The position numbers and the translations under genes were made by a program. 36,456 nucleotides of DNA from Nitrospirota bacterium (GTDB taxonomy: Bacteria; Nitrospirota; Thermodesulfovibrionia; Thermodesulfovibrionales; UBA6898): NCBI GenBank assembly GCA_004321925.1, contig SCQH01000023.1:1-36456 (forward strand), given 5' to 3'. The notes under the pieces were generated by a model. That model was not told where the DNA came from. It ran no database searches and saw nothing but the letters and a program-made list of their open reading frames with translations. Below, in pieces: positions 9,125 through 18,109 of the stretch; positions within the stretch are counted from its first letter, which is position 1; every line of letters begins with the position of its first letter.

Positions 9125-10002
9125 GGCCCGGTCACCGTGTAATTGATGGTCGGAAGGTTCACGAGGATAACATTCAGCCCGTCAGGGACAAATACCGCCG
9201 TATAGTTCGCGCTTGGGGTGCTGCTTCCTGCGCAGGAGCTGTTGGGGTAGAGGAGGGACCTGAACTCGGACTTGCCTACCGGGAGTTTCACGGGGAAAGC
9301 GCTGCTGAAGTTCTGGGCGAGAGGCTTCGATCCCCCTGCATTGATCTGGCCGATGTTCAGGGCTATGCATGCCGTGGCAACGTTCGTTGCACCAAGTGGC
9401 CCGGTGTATGTGGCTGTTATAAGGGCGGAATAGGCAGGCGTTACCGGAATGGCTGTCGAGTTGAAGAAAACAAAATTCAGATTTCCCTGGACTTCGCCCG
9501 TCGGGGTCACTTCCGACTCATTTATTCTGGCAATGCCCGGATCCGTATTATCATCAATGTCGTCGCCAGTTCCCAACTGTCTGTCCGGCCCTTTGCTCTT
9601 TAGGGTTGCAGCCACTCTCCTGCCCCCTGCTTCAGTTGTTGTATAGATAAACTCGTTTGACCAGGCGTCTTTGTTATAGGTGCCCGGATCGAAAGCTGCC
9701 GGCATATAGGAAGGAACAAGTTCAGCAAGGGCGGCCGGCAACTGCCCGTTGTCCCCGACAAAACCGTAGTTGGTCCTGATGCCGTTTTGTATCATCCTCT
9801 GGTCGCCGACCATTGCCCGTTTCAAGTCGAGCATTCTCTCTCGCGTCAGTTCGATCTCGTTGCCTTCCCATATCCGGTAGACAAAAGGGACCATTATCCC
9901 TGCCAGTATGGCGACGATAGCCATGACCACGATCACCTCAATGAGCGTAAACCCTCCTCTCCCTCCCGGGAAGGGGGGTGGCATATTTTCCCGCCCCGTC
10001 AT
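9121..10002 (-). CDS. Type IV prepilin / GspG-like pseudopilin (large)
   Basis: This 293-residue protein has a class III signal: a basic leader ending G-G, then the mature start FTLIEVIVVMAIVAILAG with Glu at +5. If the annotated ATG is right, the leader is 17 residues; starting at Met7 would give 11. A GspG-like middle segment has DAWSNEFIY and GPDRQLGTGDD, the latter resembling the calcium-site end of major pseudopilins. A Ser/Thr/Pro-rich ~120-residue extension with a possible Cys pair follows. The gene overlaps both neighbours by four bases. It is likely cut and N-methylated by a prepilin peptidase encoded elsewhere. Whether it forms the fibre or sits at the tip cannot be told here. Confidence 0.88.
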   Translation of the reverse strand: MTGRENMPPPFPGGRGGFTLIEVIVVMAIVAILAGIMVPFVYRIWEGNEIELTRERMLDLKRAMVGDQRMIQNGIRTNYGFVGDNGQLPAALAELVPSYMPAAFDPGTYNKDAWSNEFIYTTTEAGGRRVAATLKSKGPDRQLGTGDDIDDNTDPGIARINESEVTPTGEVQGNLNFVFFNSTAIPVTPAYSALITATYTGPLGATNVATACIALNIGQINAGGSKPLAQNFSSAFPVKLPVGKSEFRSLLYPNSSCAGSSTPSANYTAVFVPDGLNVILVNLPTINYTVTGP

Positions 10003-11207
10003 CGTACCCTGATCCCCCCGACGATCTTGTATATAGGGAGGAATACCGAGAGAAGGACGAACAGGACGATCCCGCCGAGTAGCATGATTATCAACGGTTC
10101 CATGTACGTCATGATCTTCTTGAATACCTCGGGGACCTCCTTGTCGAAGATGCTGCTGGCCCTGAGGGCGACACTGTCAAGGTTGCCGGTCCTCTCGCCG
10201 ATAGAGACCATATCGACGACCAGAGAAGGGAATGTTCCTGACTTCCGCATCGCTGATGCAATACCCTCGCCGCTCATGACCGAAACGGTGACCCTCGAAA
10301 GCGCTTCATGCATGACCGTATTTCTGACAACGCCTGCCGAGATCGTAAGGGTATGCTCCATACTTATTCCAGAGGTATAGAGCGTGGCCAGGGCCTTGAA
10401 ATAGCGGGAGAGATTGATCTTCCGGACAAGCATGCCGATCAGGGGCAGCCGCAGCACTAATCCGTCAACACTTTTCCTGCCGCTGTCCGTATTGGCCCAC
10501 ACCTTTAACAGGACAATGGCGGCTGCACAACCTCCGGTGATATACAGGAAATACCGGTTGAAGAAACTCGCCAGCCCCATGATGATCCGCGTCTGGATCG
10601 GCAGTTCCACATTCAGGCCGACCAGGATGTGCAGAAGCCTCGGGAAGACAAAGGTGAAGAGAAGGATGACCAGCAGGCCCACTGCCCCGAGCACCATCGA
10701 CGGATATATGATTGCGGACTGCATTGTCTTCCTGAAATTTATCTGCCACTCAATATAGTTCATGAGGTCGGTGAGTATGGCTTCCAGGCTCCCCGAGCTT
10801 TCGCCTGCCTTGACCATCTGGACATAGTAATACGGAAACAGGGCCGGGTGATCCTGCATCGCTGAAGAGAGCGGCAACCCCGACTCCATTTTCTCATAGA
10901 GCAGCCCGGCCGCATAGGACAGCCTCTTTTTCTCCCGGTTCTGCATCATGTCCATGAGTCCGCTCATAAGGGGTATCCCCGACGTGATAATGAGATGGAG
11001 AAAAAAAGAGAAGTTCAGGAGGTCCTGATCGCTGAATCGCGGACCCCTCTGCAGACTGAGATCGAAGAGGCCCGTCTTCTTTGCCTCGATGAGGGTCAGT
11101 CCCTGCATGTTCAGCTTCCCCTCGAGTTCAGACTCGTTCGCGGCGATCAGTTTTCCTGTCAGAACGGTCGAGGCCTCAGTGATGGCCCTGTAGGAATAGG
11201 ATGCCAT
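9999..11207 (-). CDS. PilC/GspF inner-membrane platform protein
   Basis: This 402-residue polytopic protein has the standard duplicated GspF architecture. A cytoplasmic N-terminal stretch with MASYSYRAITEAST and LIEAKK leads into the first GspF domain (QDLLNFSFFLHLIITSGIPL). Membrane helices follow around PSMVLGAVGLLVILLFTFVF and YFLYITGGCAAAIVLL. The second GspF domain (LSRYFKALATLYTSGISM) leads to the C-terminal helix PLIIMLLGGIVLFVLLSVFL. Length is normal for the family. The ATG shares one base with the ATPase stop, and the stop overlaps the prepilin start by four, so expression is tightly coupled. It should anchor the hexameric ATPase and extract pilins from the membrane. Confidence 0.94.
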   Translation of the reverse strand: MASYSYRAITEASTVLTGKLIAANESELEGKLNMQGLTLIEAKKTGLFDLSLQRGPRFSDQDLLNFSFFLHLIITSGIPLMSGLMDMMQNREKKRLSYAAGLLYEKMESGLPLSSAMQDHPALFPYYYVQMVKAGESSGSLEAILTDLMNYIEWQINFRKTMQSAIIYPSMVLGAVGLLVILLFTFVFPRLLHILVGLNVELPIQTRIIMGLASFFNRYFLYITGGCAAAIVLLKVWANTDSGRKSVDGLVLRLPLIGMLVRKINLSRYFKALATLYTSGISMEHTLTISAGVVRNTVMHEALSRVTVSVMSGEGIASAMRKSGTFPSLVVDMVSIGERTGNLDSVALRASSIFDKEVPEVFKKIMTYMEPLIIMLLGGIVLFVLLSVFLPIYKIVGGIRVR

Positions 11208-12670
11208 CAGTAGTCCGTCAGCCTGGTCACACTGGTGATCTCTTCAACGGAAGTAAGGCCCAATCTGACCTTTTCCATGCCGAGTTCATACATAGAGCTG
11301 AACCCTTCCTTTTTTGCCTGTTTCCCGATATCACTAAGACTGGCCTTATAATTGATCATATTGCGGATCTCTGTCGAGATCTGCAATATCTCGTAAATCA
11401 CGGTCCTGCCGGCATACCCGGACTCACCGCAGGCACTGCACCCTTTTGCCCTGAAGGCCGACTGTTTTGAGGGGTCAATACCGGTCCGGGTATAGACGGG
11501 GTCGTCCCCCGGTATCTCCTCCCTGCAAACCGGGCATAACAGCCTCACCAGTCTCTGTGCGATCACTGCTTCGATCGTGGCCGAGACAAGGAAGGGCTCG
11601 ATGCCCATATCGATCAGCCTCGTGATACTGGACAAAGCATCATTCGTATGGAGGGTGCTGAAGACGAGATGGCCGGTGAGCGAGGCCCTGATCGCAAGTT
11701 CGGCCGTCTCAAGGTCACGCATCTCGCCGACGAGGATAATATCGGGGTCCTGCCGCAAGATAGATCTGAGCCCTGTCGCAAAAGTGAGGCCTGCCTTGAC
11801 GTTTACCTGCGCCTGCCTGATCAGAGGCAACTGGTATTCAACCGGGTCTTCGATAGTGAAGATATGTTTGCTCACTGAGTTGATCAGGGAGAGGCAGGAA
11901 TAAAGGGTGGTGGTCTTGCCCGAGCCTGTCGGGCCGGTCACAAGGACCATGCCAAAAGGGGCCTTCAGGATCTCATGGATGATCTCTGTGCCGTGCGGCA
12001 GAAATCCTATGTTCTCAAGCCCCAGCCTGACCTGCGTCTTGTCCAGTATCCTTATGACAAGGTTTTCTCCGCCCATTACGGGGAAGGTCGATATCCTGAG
12101 GTCGAGTTTCCTGTTCTTGTACTGGAATTCCGCCCCTCCGTCCTGAGGCACCCTGTTTTCAGCTATATTCATCTTTCCGATGATCTTGATCCTCGAGACT
12201 ATCGGGTTCAGCAGGTCAGGCGGCAGATACATGCCGTGATGCAGCCTGCCGTCAACTCTGTAGCGTATTCTGGTCCCTTTGCTGTCAGGCCCGATATGGA
12301 CGTCCGTAGCCCCCCTGCTGACGCCTCCGCCAAGTATCTTTTCAACGAGCCTTACAAGAGGTGACTGCGCGAAATCAGACTCGGTCTTTCCCCCGCCGGT
12401 GGCCTGAAATACGGCACTGCTCTGCCTGACAAGGTGCTCGATCTCTTCCGGGACCTCGACAGCCTCTTCCCGGGGGGCCTGGGCATCACCTTCATGCGTC
12501 ATGGAGAGGACTTTAAAGAGGTCCGGCTGGCTGATGAACCCACGGCTGAAGAGGATAGAACCGATAAGCTCCCCTGTTTTTTTCTGTTCCGCCAGCCCTA
12601 TCCCAAGCTGCTCTTCGGTTATCAGGCCGGCTTCAATAAGCCGCTCGCCTATTCGTTTACGGGGAGGCAT
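11207..12670 (-). CDS. PilB/GspE/MshE-type assembly ATPase with MshEN-like N-terminus
   Basis: This 487-residue ATPase powers pilin polymerisation. Walker A is GPTGSGKT at 246-253; the Walker B region is IILVGEMRD at 311-319. Asp and His boxes are present (VSRGATDVHIG, STLHTNDA). A zinc site comes from two Cys pairs, C379/C382 and C411/C414, as in GspE and PilB. Residues 6-29 read RIGERLIEAGLITEEQL and so on to Gln29. A second copy starts at 35 after exactly five residues (LIGSILFSRGFISQPDL). This matches the paired 24-residue motifs of the MshEN c-di-GMP-binding domain, although the second motif has Leu35 where Arg is expected. ATPase assignment is certain; nucleotide binding by the N-terminus is inference. 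Confidence 0.94.
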   Translation of the reverse strand: MPPRKRIGERLIEAGLITEEQLGIGLAEQKKTGELIGSILFSRGFISQPDLFKVLSMTHEGDAQAPREEAVEVPEEIEHLVRQSSAVFQATGGGKTESDFAQSPLVRLVEKILGGGVSRGATDVHIGPDSKGTRIRYRVDGRLHHGMYLPPDLLNPIVSRIKIIGKMNIAENRVPQDGGAEFQYKNRKLDLRISTFPVMGGENLVIRILDKTQVRLGLENIGFLPHGTEIIHEILKAPFGMVLVTGPTGSGKTTTLYSCLSLINSVSKHIFTIEDPVEYQLPLIRQAQVNVKAGLTFATGLRSILRQDPDIILVGEMRDLETAELAIRASLTGHLVFSTLHTNDALSSITRLIDMGIEPFLVSATIEAVIAQRLVRLLCPVCREEIPGDDPVYTRTGIDPSKQSAFRAKGCSACGESGYAGRTVIYEILQISTEIRNMINYKASLSDIGKQAKKEGFSSMYELGMEKVRLGLTSVEEITSVTRLTDY

Positions 12671-12725
12671 TCGTTAATTATCCTGGCCCTGACCGGCGTC
12701 AGTTGATTTTGATCTGCCACCCGGG

Positions 12726-13298
12726 TCATTTCGCTGCTCCTGCTCCTCCGGCACTACCTCCCGCAATCCGCACTCCTATGTCATCTCCCTGAAGAGCAGT
12801 GTCATTCGCATTTGTTTCGAGCTGTCTGTTCGGCCCCGCAGAAATTATCCAGACCGGCTGCCCCGCAATTGCAAAACCATTTGCGTTTGTTATATAGGCG
12901 TTTCCCCAGGGATCAGCGCTCACCTGCGCAATATATGGCCCCTTCCAGTTAGGCGAGTAACAGTTGTTGGTATTTGAGGAAAAATGGGCATCAAAGGAAG
13001 TGGCCACGCTCGTGTCATATCCCAAGCCTGCAAGGTTGGGGTCAAGATTGCCGGCCCCCGTCAGAAAAGTAATCGTGGGACTGCAATTCCCGTCCATAAG
13101 TGGCCAGGCCCCGGTGTCTTTTCTGAAGACGAACATAACGGTAGATATTGACTTGATGTCAGCCGAGGCCCTTGTGATTTTTGATTCATCGATCTCCTTG
13201 AATATGATCGGTACCAGAATGCCGGCGAGAATAGCGATGATCCCGGCGACGACGATGACCTCGATCAGGGTAAAACCTTTATTATTTCCGATCTTCAT
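12726..13298 (-). CDS. Type IV prepilin / GspG-like major pseudopilin
   Basis: This 190-residue prepilin has an eight-residue basic leader, MKIGNNKG, then FTLIEVIVVAGIIAILAG with Glu+5. It retains GspG-type features: KGPYIAQVSADPWGNAYI, then ISAGPNRQLETN and a C-terminal GDDIGVRI. It ends in a Gly/Ala tail. A strong AGGAGG lies before the ATG. It is the first gene of the minus-strand pilus operon, and 55 bases separate it from the ATPase. First position and the short standard leader make it the best candidate for the major subunit. A pseudopilin of a type II secretion-like machine is the main alternative. Confidence 0.9.
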   Translation of the reverse strand: MKIGNNKGFTLIEVIVVAGIIAILAGILVPIIFKEIDESKITRASADIKSISTVMFVFRKDTGAWPLMDGNCSPTITFLTGAGNLDPNLAGLGYDTSVATSFDAHFSSNTNNCYSPNWKGPYIAQVSADPWGNAYITNANGFAIAGQPVWIISAGPNRQLETNANDTALQGDDIGVRIAGGSAGGAGAAK

Positions 13299-13487
13299 AT
13301 ACGCCCTCCTGTTTTGGTATAGTACAAAGTGTATGGCTGTCCGGATCCTCAGGGAATCATCCCCTATAATGTAGAGTATGTCACAGGAAAACCGTTATTA
13401 CAAGAAATTTTCCATCCCCCGGCATCATAAAAAATGTACCCCCATTCTATCAATATACCTCAAACAGAGCTATACTAAAAGTCAGAA
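13299..13487. promoter_or_regulatory. Divergent intergenic region between pilus operon and sensor kinase
   Basis: These 189 bases must hold the leftward promoter of the pilus operon and the rightward promoter of the kinase. On the plus strand TATACT at 13471-13476 lies 11 bases before the kinase ATG, with no clear -35 and no Shine-Dalgarno. On the minus strand the first prepilin has AGGAGG close to its ATG; a -10-like TACTAT lies ~30 bases upstream of that ATG, but no convincing -35 was found. The arrangement would let one regulator act on both sides. Confidence 0.45.
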
Positions 13488-16400
13488 ATGAATATATTGA
13501 TCGTTGATGATGATCCCGCCGGCAGAAATGTTTTGAAACTGATGGTCGAGCATTACGGGCATTGCGTCATTGAGGCCGCTGATGGGCAGGAAGGCCTTGA
13601 TATGGCCAGGGAGCATAAGCCCGATGCCATCATTTCAGATGCCGTGATGCCCCGGATGGACGGGTTCCATTTTCTGGATGCCGTCAGGCATGATGAAGCG
13701 CTCGGCAACATACCGTTCATTATATTTACCGCGATCTATACCGGAGATGAAGAATCTAAACTTGCCCTTTCCCTCGGGGCGGACGCGCTGATAGCCAAGC
13801 CCAAGACGCCGGCCGCTTTCTGGGAGGAATTCACTGCAGCGCTAGCCAGGAATGCATCCGGGAGGGAAACGGGCGGCAGAACGCGTATAGACGGAAAAGA
13901 AGAGGAGCGCTTCAGGGAATACTGCCGGCTTGTGGCTGCCAAACTCGAAGAAAAGGTCCGGGAGCTTGAAACTGATGTCGCGGAGCGCAGGCGCCTGGAG
14001 GAAGCTCTCAGGAAGTCGGCCGTTGAATGGCGCAGCACGTTCGACGCCATGGGCGATGCCGTTGCTTTAATGGACAAGGACGGCAAGATACTCCGCTGCA
14101 ACAGGGCGATGGCTGAACTGCTCGGCAAGGATTTCACCGAAATTGTCGGCCGTCAATGCTGGGAGATCGTCCATGGTACGTCGATCCCCGTTGAAGCATG
14201 CCCGCATGAATTAATGAAAAAAACCCTTAAGAAAGAGACGGTCCTTCTGCCGGTGGGTGCGCGGTGGTTTGAGATCTCCGTAGACCCTTTTTTTAACAAC
14301 GAAGGAAATCTCGCAGGCGCCGTCCACATCATGGTGGACAAAACAGAGCAGAAACTCAACCAGGACAGCCTGTCTCAGTCCGAGCAGCGTTACAGAAATC
14401 TTGTTGACAGCGCGCAGGATGTTATTTTTTCGCTAGACCGTGACGGAACGGTCGTGTCGCTCAACCCGGTGTTCGAGTCAATTACCGGCTGGCCGCTGGA
14501 CGAGATCATGGGCCGGAAATTCGAAAGAATTGTTCATCCCGACGATCTGAACATTGCCATGGAAAACTTTCTTAGTGTAATGAAGGGGGGATCTCCGCCT
14601 CTTCACGTGTTGCGGATTCTCCACAGGACAGGCGGCTGTCTTTACGGCGAGTTTCTGACAAAACCGTATATTCAGAACGACACCACGGTCGGGCTGTTTG
14701 GAATAGCCCGGGATATCACCGAACGAAAACATCTTGAGGACGAACTCAAGGCAGTTAAGGAATTCTCCGAAAACCTTATTCAGAATTCTGCAGTGGCCAC
14801 ATTCGTGCTGGATGCGCAGCATACTGTGCTGATCTGGAACAGGGCCTGCGAGGAACTGACCGGATATTCCGCTTCTGAGATGATCGGAACTGCTGACCAA
14901 TGGAAACCCTTTTACAGTTATGAACGGCCTGTTCTGGCCGACATCGTCATGGACGGCAGCCCTGAGAAGTTGCCGGCATTATATCCGGTATCGTCCAAGT
15001 CCCTTCTTATGCCCCGCGGCCTTCATGCCGAAGGGTGGTACAAAAATATGAACGGCAAAGACCGCTTTATCGTCTTCGATGCGGCCCCCATATACAGCAC
15101 CTCCGGAGAGGTCGTTGCTGCCATTGAGACCCTTCAGGACATTTCAGAAAGAAAGTTGGCTGAAGAGCAGCTTTTTATGGCTCAGCATGAATGGGAAGAG
15201 ACCTTCAATACCATTACGGATATGGTGACCGTCCATGACAAGGATTTCAATATCATACAGGCCAACAAGGCCGCTCAAAGGATACTCGGCCTTCCGTTCC
15301 TCGAGGTGAATAAGGTTAAATGTTTCGAGTACTTCCATGGCACCGGTTGTCCGCCCGAGGGCTGCCCGAGCTGCCAATGTCTTGTTACCGGAAAGCCCTC
15401 CATTGCCGAGGTGTTCGAACCTCATCTGAAGATGCATATTGAGATACAGGCCATCCCGCGTCTGGACAGCAGCAACCAGGTAGTCGGACTGATCCATGTT
15501 GTCAGAGACATCACCGAACGTAAAATAGCAGAAGAAAGGATAAAGCAGCACAGCCGGGAAATCCTGTCCCTTGCCGAAGCGTCCAATGTTGTCCTTACGA
15601 CGACTACCGCTACCGACACCGCCGCGTCCGTGGATTTTCATTCATATATCTGTGACATTGCGCGGAGGGAGTTCAATCTCATCTTTGTCTGGATAGGATG
15701 TTTAGAAAAGGAGAGCTTTACCGTTTACCCTGCAGGGCAGTCCGGTTTTGAAGATGGATATTTGTCGAACATCAAAATCACCTATGATGATTCACCGTCT
15801 GGAATGGGACCGACAGGCATGGCTGTCAAAACCCGCAGGGCTCAAACTGCAAATGATATCCGGACCGACCCTCTTTATGAGATCTGGAGGCAGGAAGCGC
15901 TGAAAAGGGGATTCCATTCTTCAATGGCAGCGCCGCTTATCAATTCTGAAGGCGACGTCATCGGAGTATTAAACCTTTACAGCGACAAAAAAGATTTCTT
16001 CAGCAGGGAGCGGATCGAGTTGTTTCAGATATTTTCAAACCAGGTATCAACTGCAATGGAAAACAGGCTGCTTATCGAAAACCTGGAACGAAAGGTGGCT
16101 GAAAGGACAAAGGAACTCGAGGATGCGAACCAGGAGCTTCAGACGGTAAACAGGGAACTGCTTCTGCGGCGGGAAGAGGCTGATGCCGCAAGCAAGTCGA
16201 AGTCGGACTTCCTGGCCAACATGTCCCACGAGCTGAGGACGCCGCTCAACGCGATCCTGGGTTTCTCCGAGATCATGCTGGCAGATATGGCGGGCCCGCT
16301 GACCGAAAAGCAGAAGGAATTTCTGGGTGACATATCAACCAGCGGCAGCCATCTTTTGTCCCTGATAACCGACATCCTCGACCTGTCGAAGATCGAGGCC

Positions 16401-16937
16401 GGGAAGCTTGAACTTGAGCTGAGCTCCTTCAGTCTTAAGGAACTCGTCGAGGGCTCGCTTGTTATGTTCAAGCAGAAGGCATTAAAGCATGCGATCAGCG
16501 TAACGACGGAGATCGACGATACGATAACAGACATCACCGCTGATATGATGAAGCTGAAACAGATCATGGTGAATCTGTTAAGCAATGCCTTCAAGTTCAC
16601 TTCGGATGGGGGCAGCATCAGTATACGTGCGCGGACAGTCGGGGCAGGTCCTGAGCCGGCCCTTTTCCCCGCAGAGCAGCCCTATGGGGTGCCCCAACAG
16701 GAGTTCATCGAGATCACGTTAGCAGATACCGGTATCGGAATATCGCAGGAAGATCTGCTGAGACTTTTTCAGCCTTTCCAGCAGATCGAGACAAGCCTGA
16801 CCAGAAAGTATGCAGGCACGGGGTTGGGTCTGAGCCTCTGCAGGCGGCTGGTGGAACTCCATGGCGGCAGGATATGGGCCGAAAGCGAACCGGGCAAAGG
16901 CAGCAGTTTCGTGTTCACTCTGCCGATGCGACGGTGA
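13488..16937 (+). CDS. REC-PAS x4-GAF-HisKA-HATPase sensor histidine kinase
   Basis: This 1,149-residue cytoplasmic signalling protein has no transmembrane segment. An N-terminal receiver (1-~118) has the acidic pocket DDD at 7-9, phosphoacceptor Asp51 and Lys104. Four PAS domains follow at ~178-290, 291-417, 418-557 and 558-680, three of them ending in the D-I-T/S-E-R-K motif. A GAF domain lies at ~700-865. HisKA carries His914 in NMSHELRTPLNAILGFSE. The ATPase domain shows NLLSNAFKFT, DTGIGIS and GTGLGLSL. PAS1 and PAS4 contain a Cys-bearing HGT...CP motif; PAS4 has four Cys in 11 residues near residue 620. It is followed 50 bases later by the HD-GYP gene, its likely output partner. There is no Shine-Dalgarno before the ATG. 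Confidence 0.93.
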   Translation: MNILIVDDDPAGRNVLKLMVEHYGHCVIEAADGQEGLDMAREHKPDAIISDAVMPRMDGFHFLDAVRHDEALGNIPFIIFTAIYTGDEESKLALSLGADALIAKPKTPAAFWEEFTAALARNASGRETGGRTRIDGKEEERFREYCRLVAAKLEEKVRELETDVAERRRLEEALRKSAVEWRSTFDAMGDAVALMDKDGKILRCNRAMAELLGKDFTEIVGRQCWEIVHGTSIPVEACPHELMKKTLKKETVLLPVGARWFEISVDPFFNNEGNLAGAVHIMVDKTEQKLNQDSLSQSEQRYRNLVDSAQDVIFSLDRDGTVVSLNPVFESITGWPLDEIMGRKFERIVHPDDLNIAMENFLSVMKGGSPPLHVLRILHRTGGCLYGEFLTKPYIQNDTTVGLFGIARDITERKHLEDELKAVKEFSENLIQNSAVATFVLDAQHTVLIWNRACEELTGYSASEMIGTADQWKPFYSYERPVLADIVMDGSPEKLPALYPVSSKSLLMPRGLHAEGWYKNMNGKDRFIVFDAAPIYSTSGEVVAAIETLQDISERKLAEEQLFMAQHEWEETFNTITDMVTVHDKDFNIIQANKAAQRILGLPFLEVNKVKCFEYFHGTGCPPEGCPSCQCLVTGKPSIAEVFEPHLKMHIEIQAIPRLDSSNQVVGLIHVVRDITERKIAEERIKQHSREILSLAEASNVVLTTTTATDTAASVDFHSYICDIARREFNLIFVWIGCLEKESFTVYPAGQSGFEDGYLSNIKITYDDSPSGMGPTGMAVKTRRAQTANDIRTDPLYEIWRQEALKRGFHSSMAAPLINSEGDVIGVLNLYSDKKDFFSRERIELFQIFSNQVSTAMENRLLIENLERKVAERTKELEDANQELQTVNRELLLRREEADAASKSKSDFLANMSHELRTPLNAILGFSEIMLADMAGPLTEKQKEFLGDISTSGSHLLSLITDILDLSKIEAGKLELELSSFSLKELVEGSLVMFKQKALKHAISVTTEIDDTITDITADMMKLKQIMVNLLSNAFKFTSDGGSISIRARTVGAGPEPALFPAEQPYGVPQQEFIEITLADTGIGISQEDLLRLFQPFQQIETSLTRKYAGTGLGLSLCRRLVELHGGRIWAESEPGKGSSFVFTLPMRR

Positions 16938-16987
16938 ATTATTGACTGCCGTGCAGGCACACCTGTTGAAATATTAAGGAGGACAAT

Positions 16988-18109
16988 GTGACAGAGGAAA
17001 AAAATCAGAGGATCCTGATAGTTGACGATGAACCGATGAATCTTAAGGTAATCTCTTTCATACTCGAAAACTACGGCTACGCCTATGAGACCGCAACAAA
17101 CGGAAAAGAGGCGCTTGAAAAGGTAAAAACTTTTTCTCCGGACCTGATCTTCCTTGACATCATGATGCCCGAGATGGACGGGTATGAGGCCTGCCGGAGG
17201 ATAAAAGAAGACCCTTCGAGCCGAAATATCCCCATTGTCATGGTGACGGCGCTTGCGGACAAGGATGCAAGGCTCCTTGGGCTCAAGGCCGGGGCGAACG
17301 ATTTTCTGTCAAAACCTGTTGACACGGCAGAGCTGATGTTACGGGCAAAGAACCTGCTGAGGATCAAGGAATTTGAGGATTTCCTGAAGCACCATAACGA
17401 GCTGCTGGAATCCGAGGTCAACCAGAGGACGGCGCAACTGAGCACTGCCCTTGATGATCTGAAGCGGGTGCATGAGGAGTTGCTGGATTCCAAGGATATT
17501 ATCAAAAAGGGATATATCGACACGATATACCGCCTGACCATTGTTGCCGAGTTCAAGGATGAAGACACGGGCTCTCATATCAAGCGGATATCTTATTACA
17601 GCGATCTTCTGTCCGGGCAGTTGGGCCTGACCGGGGAGGACAGAGAGATATTGACCTATGCAAGTCCGATGCACGACATCGGAAAGGTCGGGATCCCCTC
17701 TGACATCATCCTGAAGCCCGCACGGTTGAACACTGAGGAATTCGCCCTGATGAAAACGCATACTACCATCGGCGGCAGGATACTGCAGGGCTCCTTATCG
17801 AAATTCCTGCAAATGGCCGAGAGCATTGCGCTGAGCCACCACGAACGCTGGGACGGCGGCGGTTATCCAAAAGGCCTGAAAGGGGAGGAGATCCCGATCG
17901 AGGGCAGGATCATGAACATCGTGGACCAGTATGATGCGCTCCGGAGCAGAAGGCCCTATAAACCTCCTTTTGACCATGAAACAACATACAAGATAATTGC
18001 CGAGGGTGATGGAAGGACGAAGCCTGAACATTTCGACCCTGACGTGCTGGCTGCTTTCAGGGTCCTTCATAAGCAGTTCGATGAGGTATTTGAGTCGCAC
18101 AGGGATTAG
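16988..18109 (+). CDS. REC-HD-GYP response regulator (c-di-GMP phosphodiesterase)
   Basis: This protein of 373 residues begins at GTG with AAGGAGG five bases upstream. The receiver domain has phosphoacceptor Asp57 ([11 protein letters not shown]) and a SKPVD motif. A coiled coil (~125-175) connects to an HD-GYP domain. That domain shows [10 protein letters not shown] and the diagnostic [25 protein letters not shown] proteins hydrolyse c-di-GMP to pGpG or GMP using a two- or three-metal centre, and the metal-binding His/Asp residues look intact. It probably receives phosphate from the kinase just upstream. A phosphodiesterase next to a pilus operon that itself carries a cyclase suggests local c-di-GMP control. 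A scaffold-only role is possible but not suggested by the motifs. Confidence 0.94.
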   Translation: MTEEKNQRILIVDDEPMNLKVISFILENYGYAYETATNGKEALEKVKTFSPDLIFLDIMMPEMDGYEACRRIKEDPSSRNIPIVMVTALADKDARLLGLKAGANDFLSKPVDTAELMLRAKNLLRIKEFEDFLKHHNELLESEVNQRTAQLSTALDDLKRVHEELLDSKDIIKKGYIDTIYRLTIVAEFKDEDTGSHIKRISYYSDLLSGQLGLTGEDREILTYASPMHDIGKVGIPSDIILKPARLNTEEFALMKTHTTIGGRILQGSLSKFLQMAESIALSHHERWDGGGYPKGLKGEEIPIEGRIMNIVDQYDALRSRRPYKPPFDHETTYKIIAEGDGRTKPEHFDPDVLAAFRVLHKQFDEVFESHRD

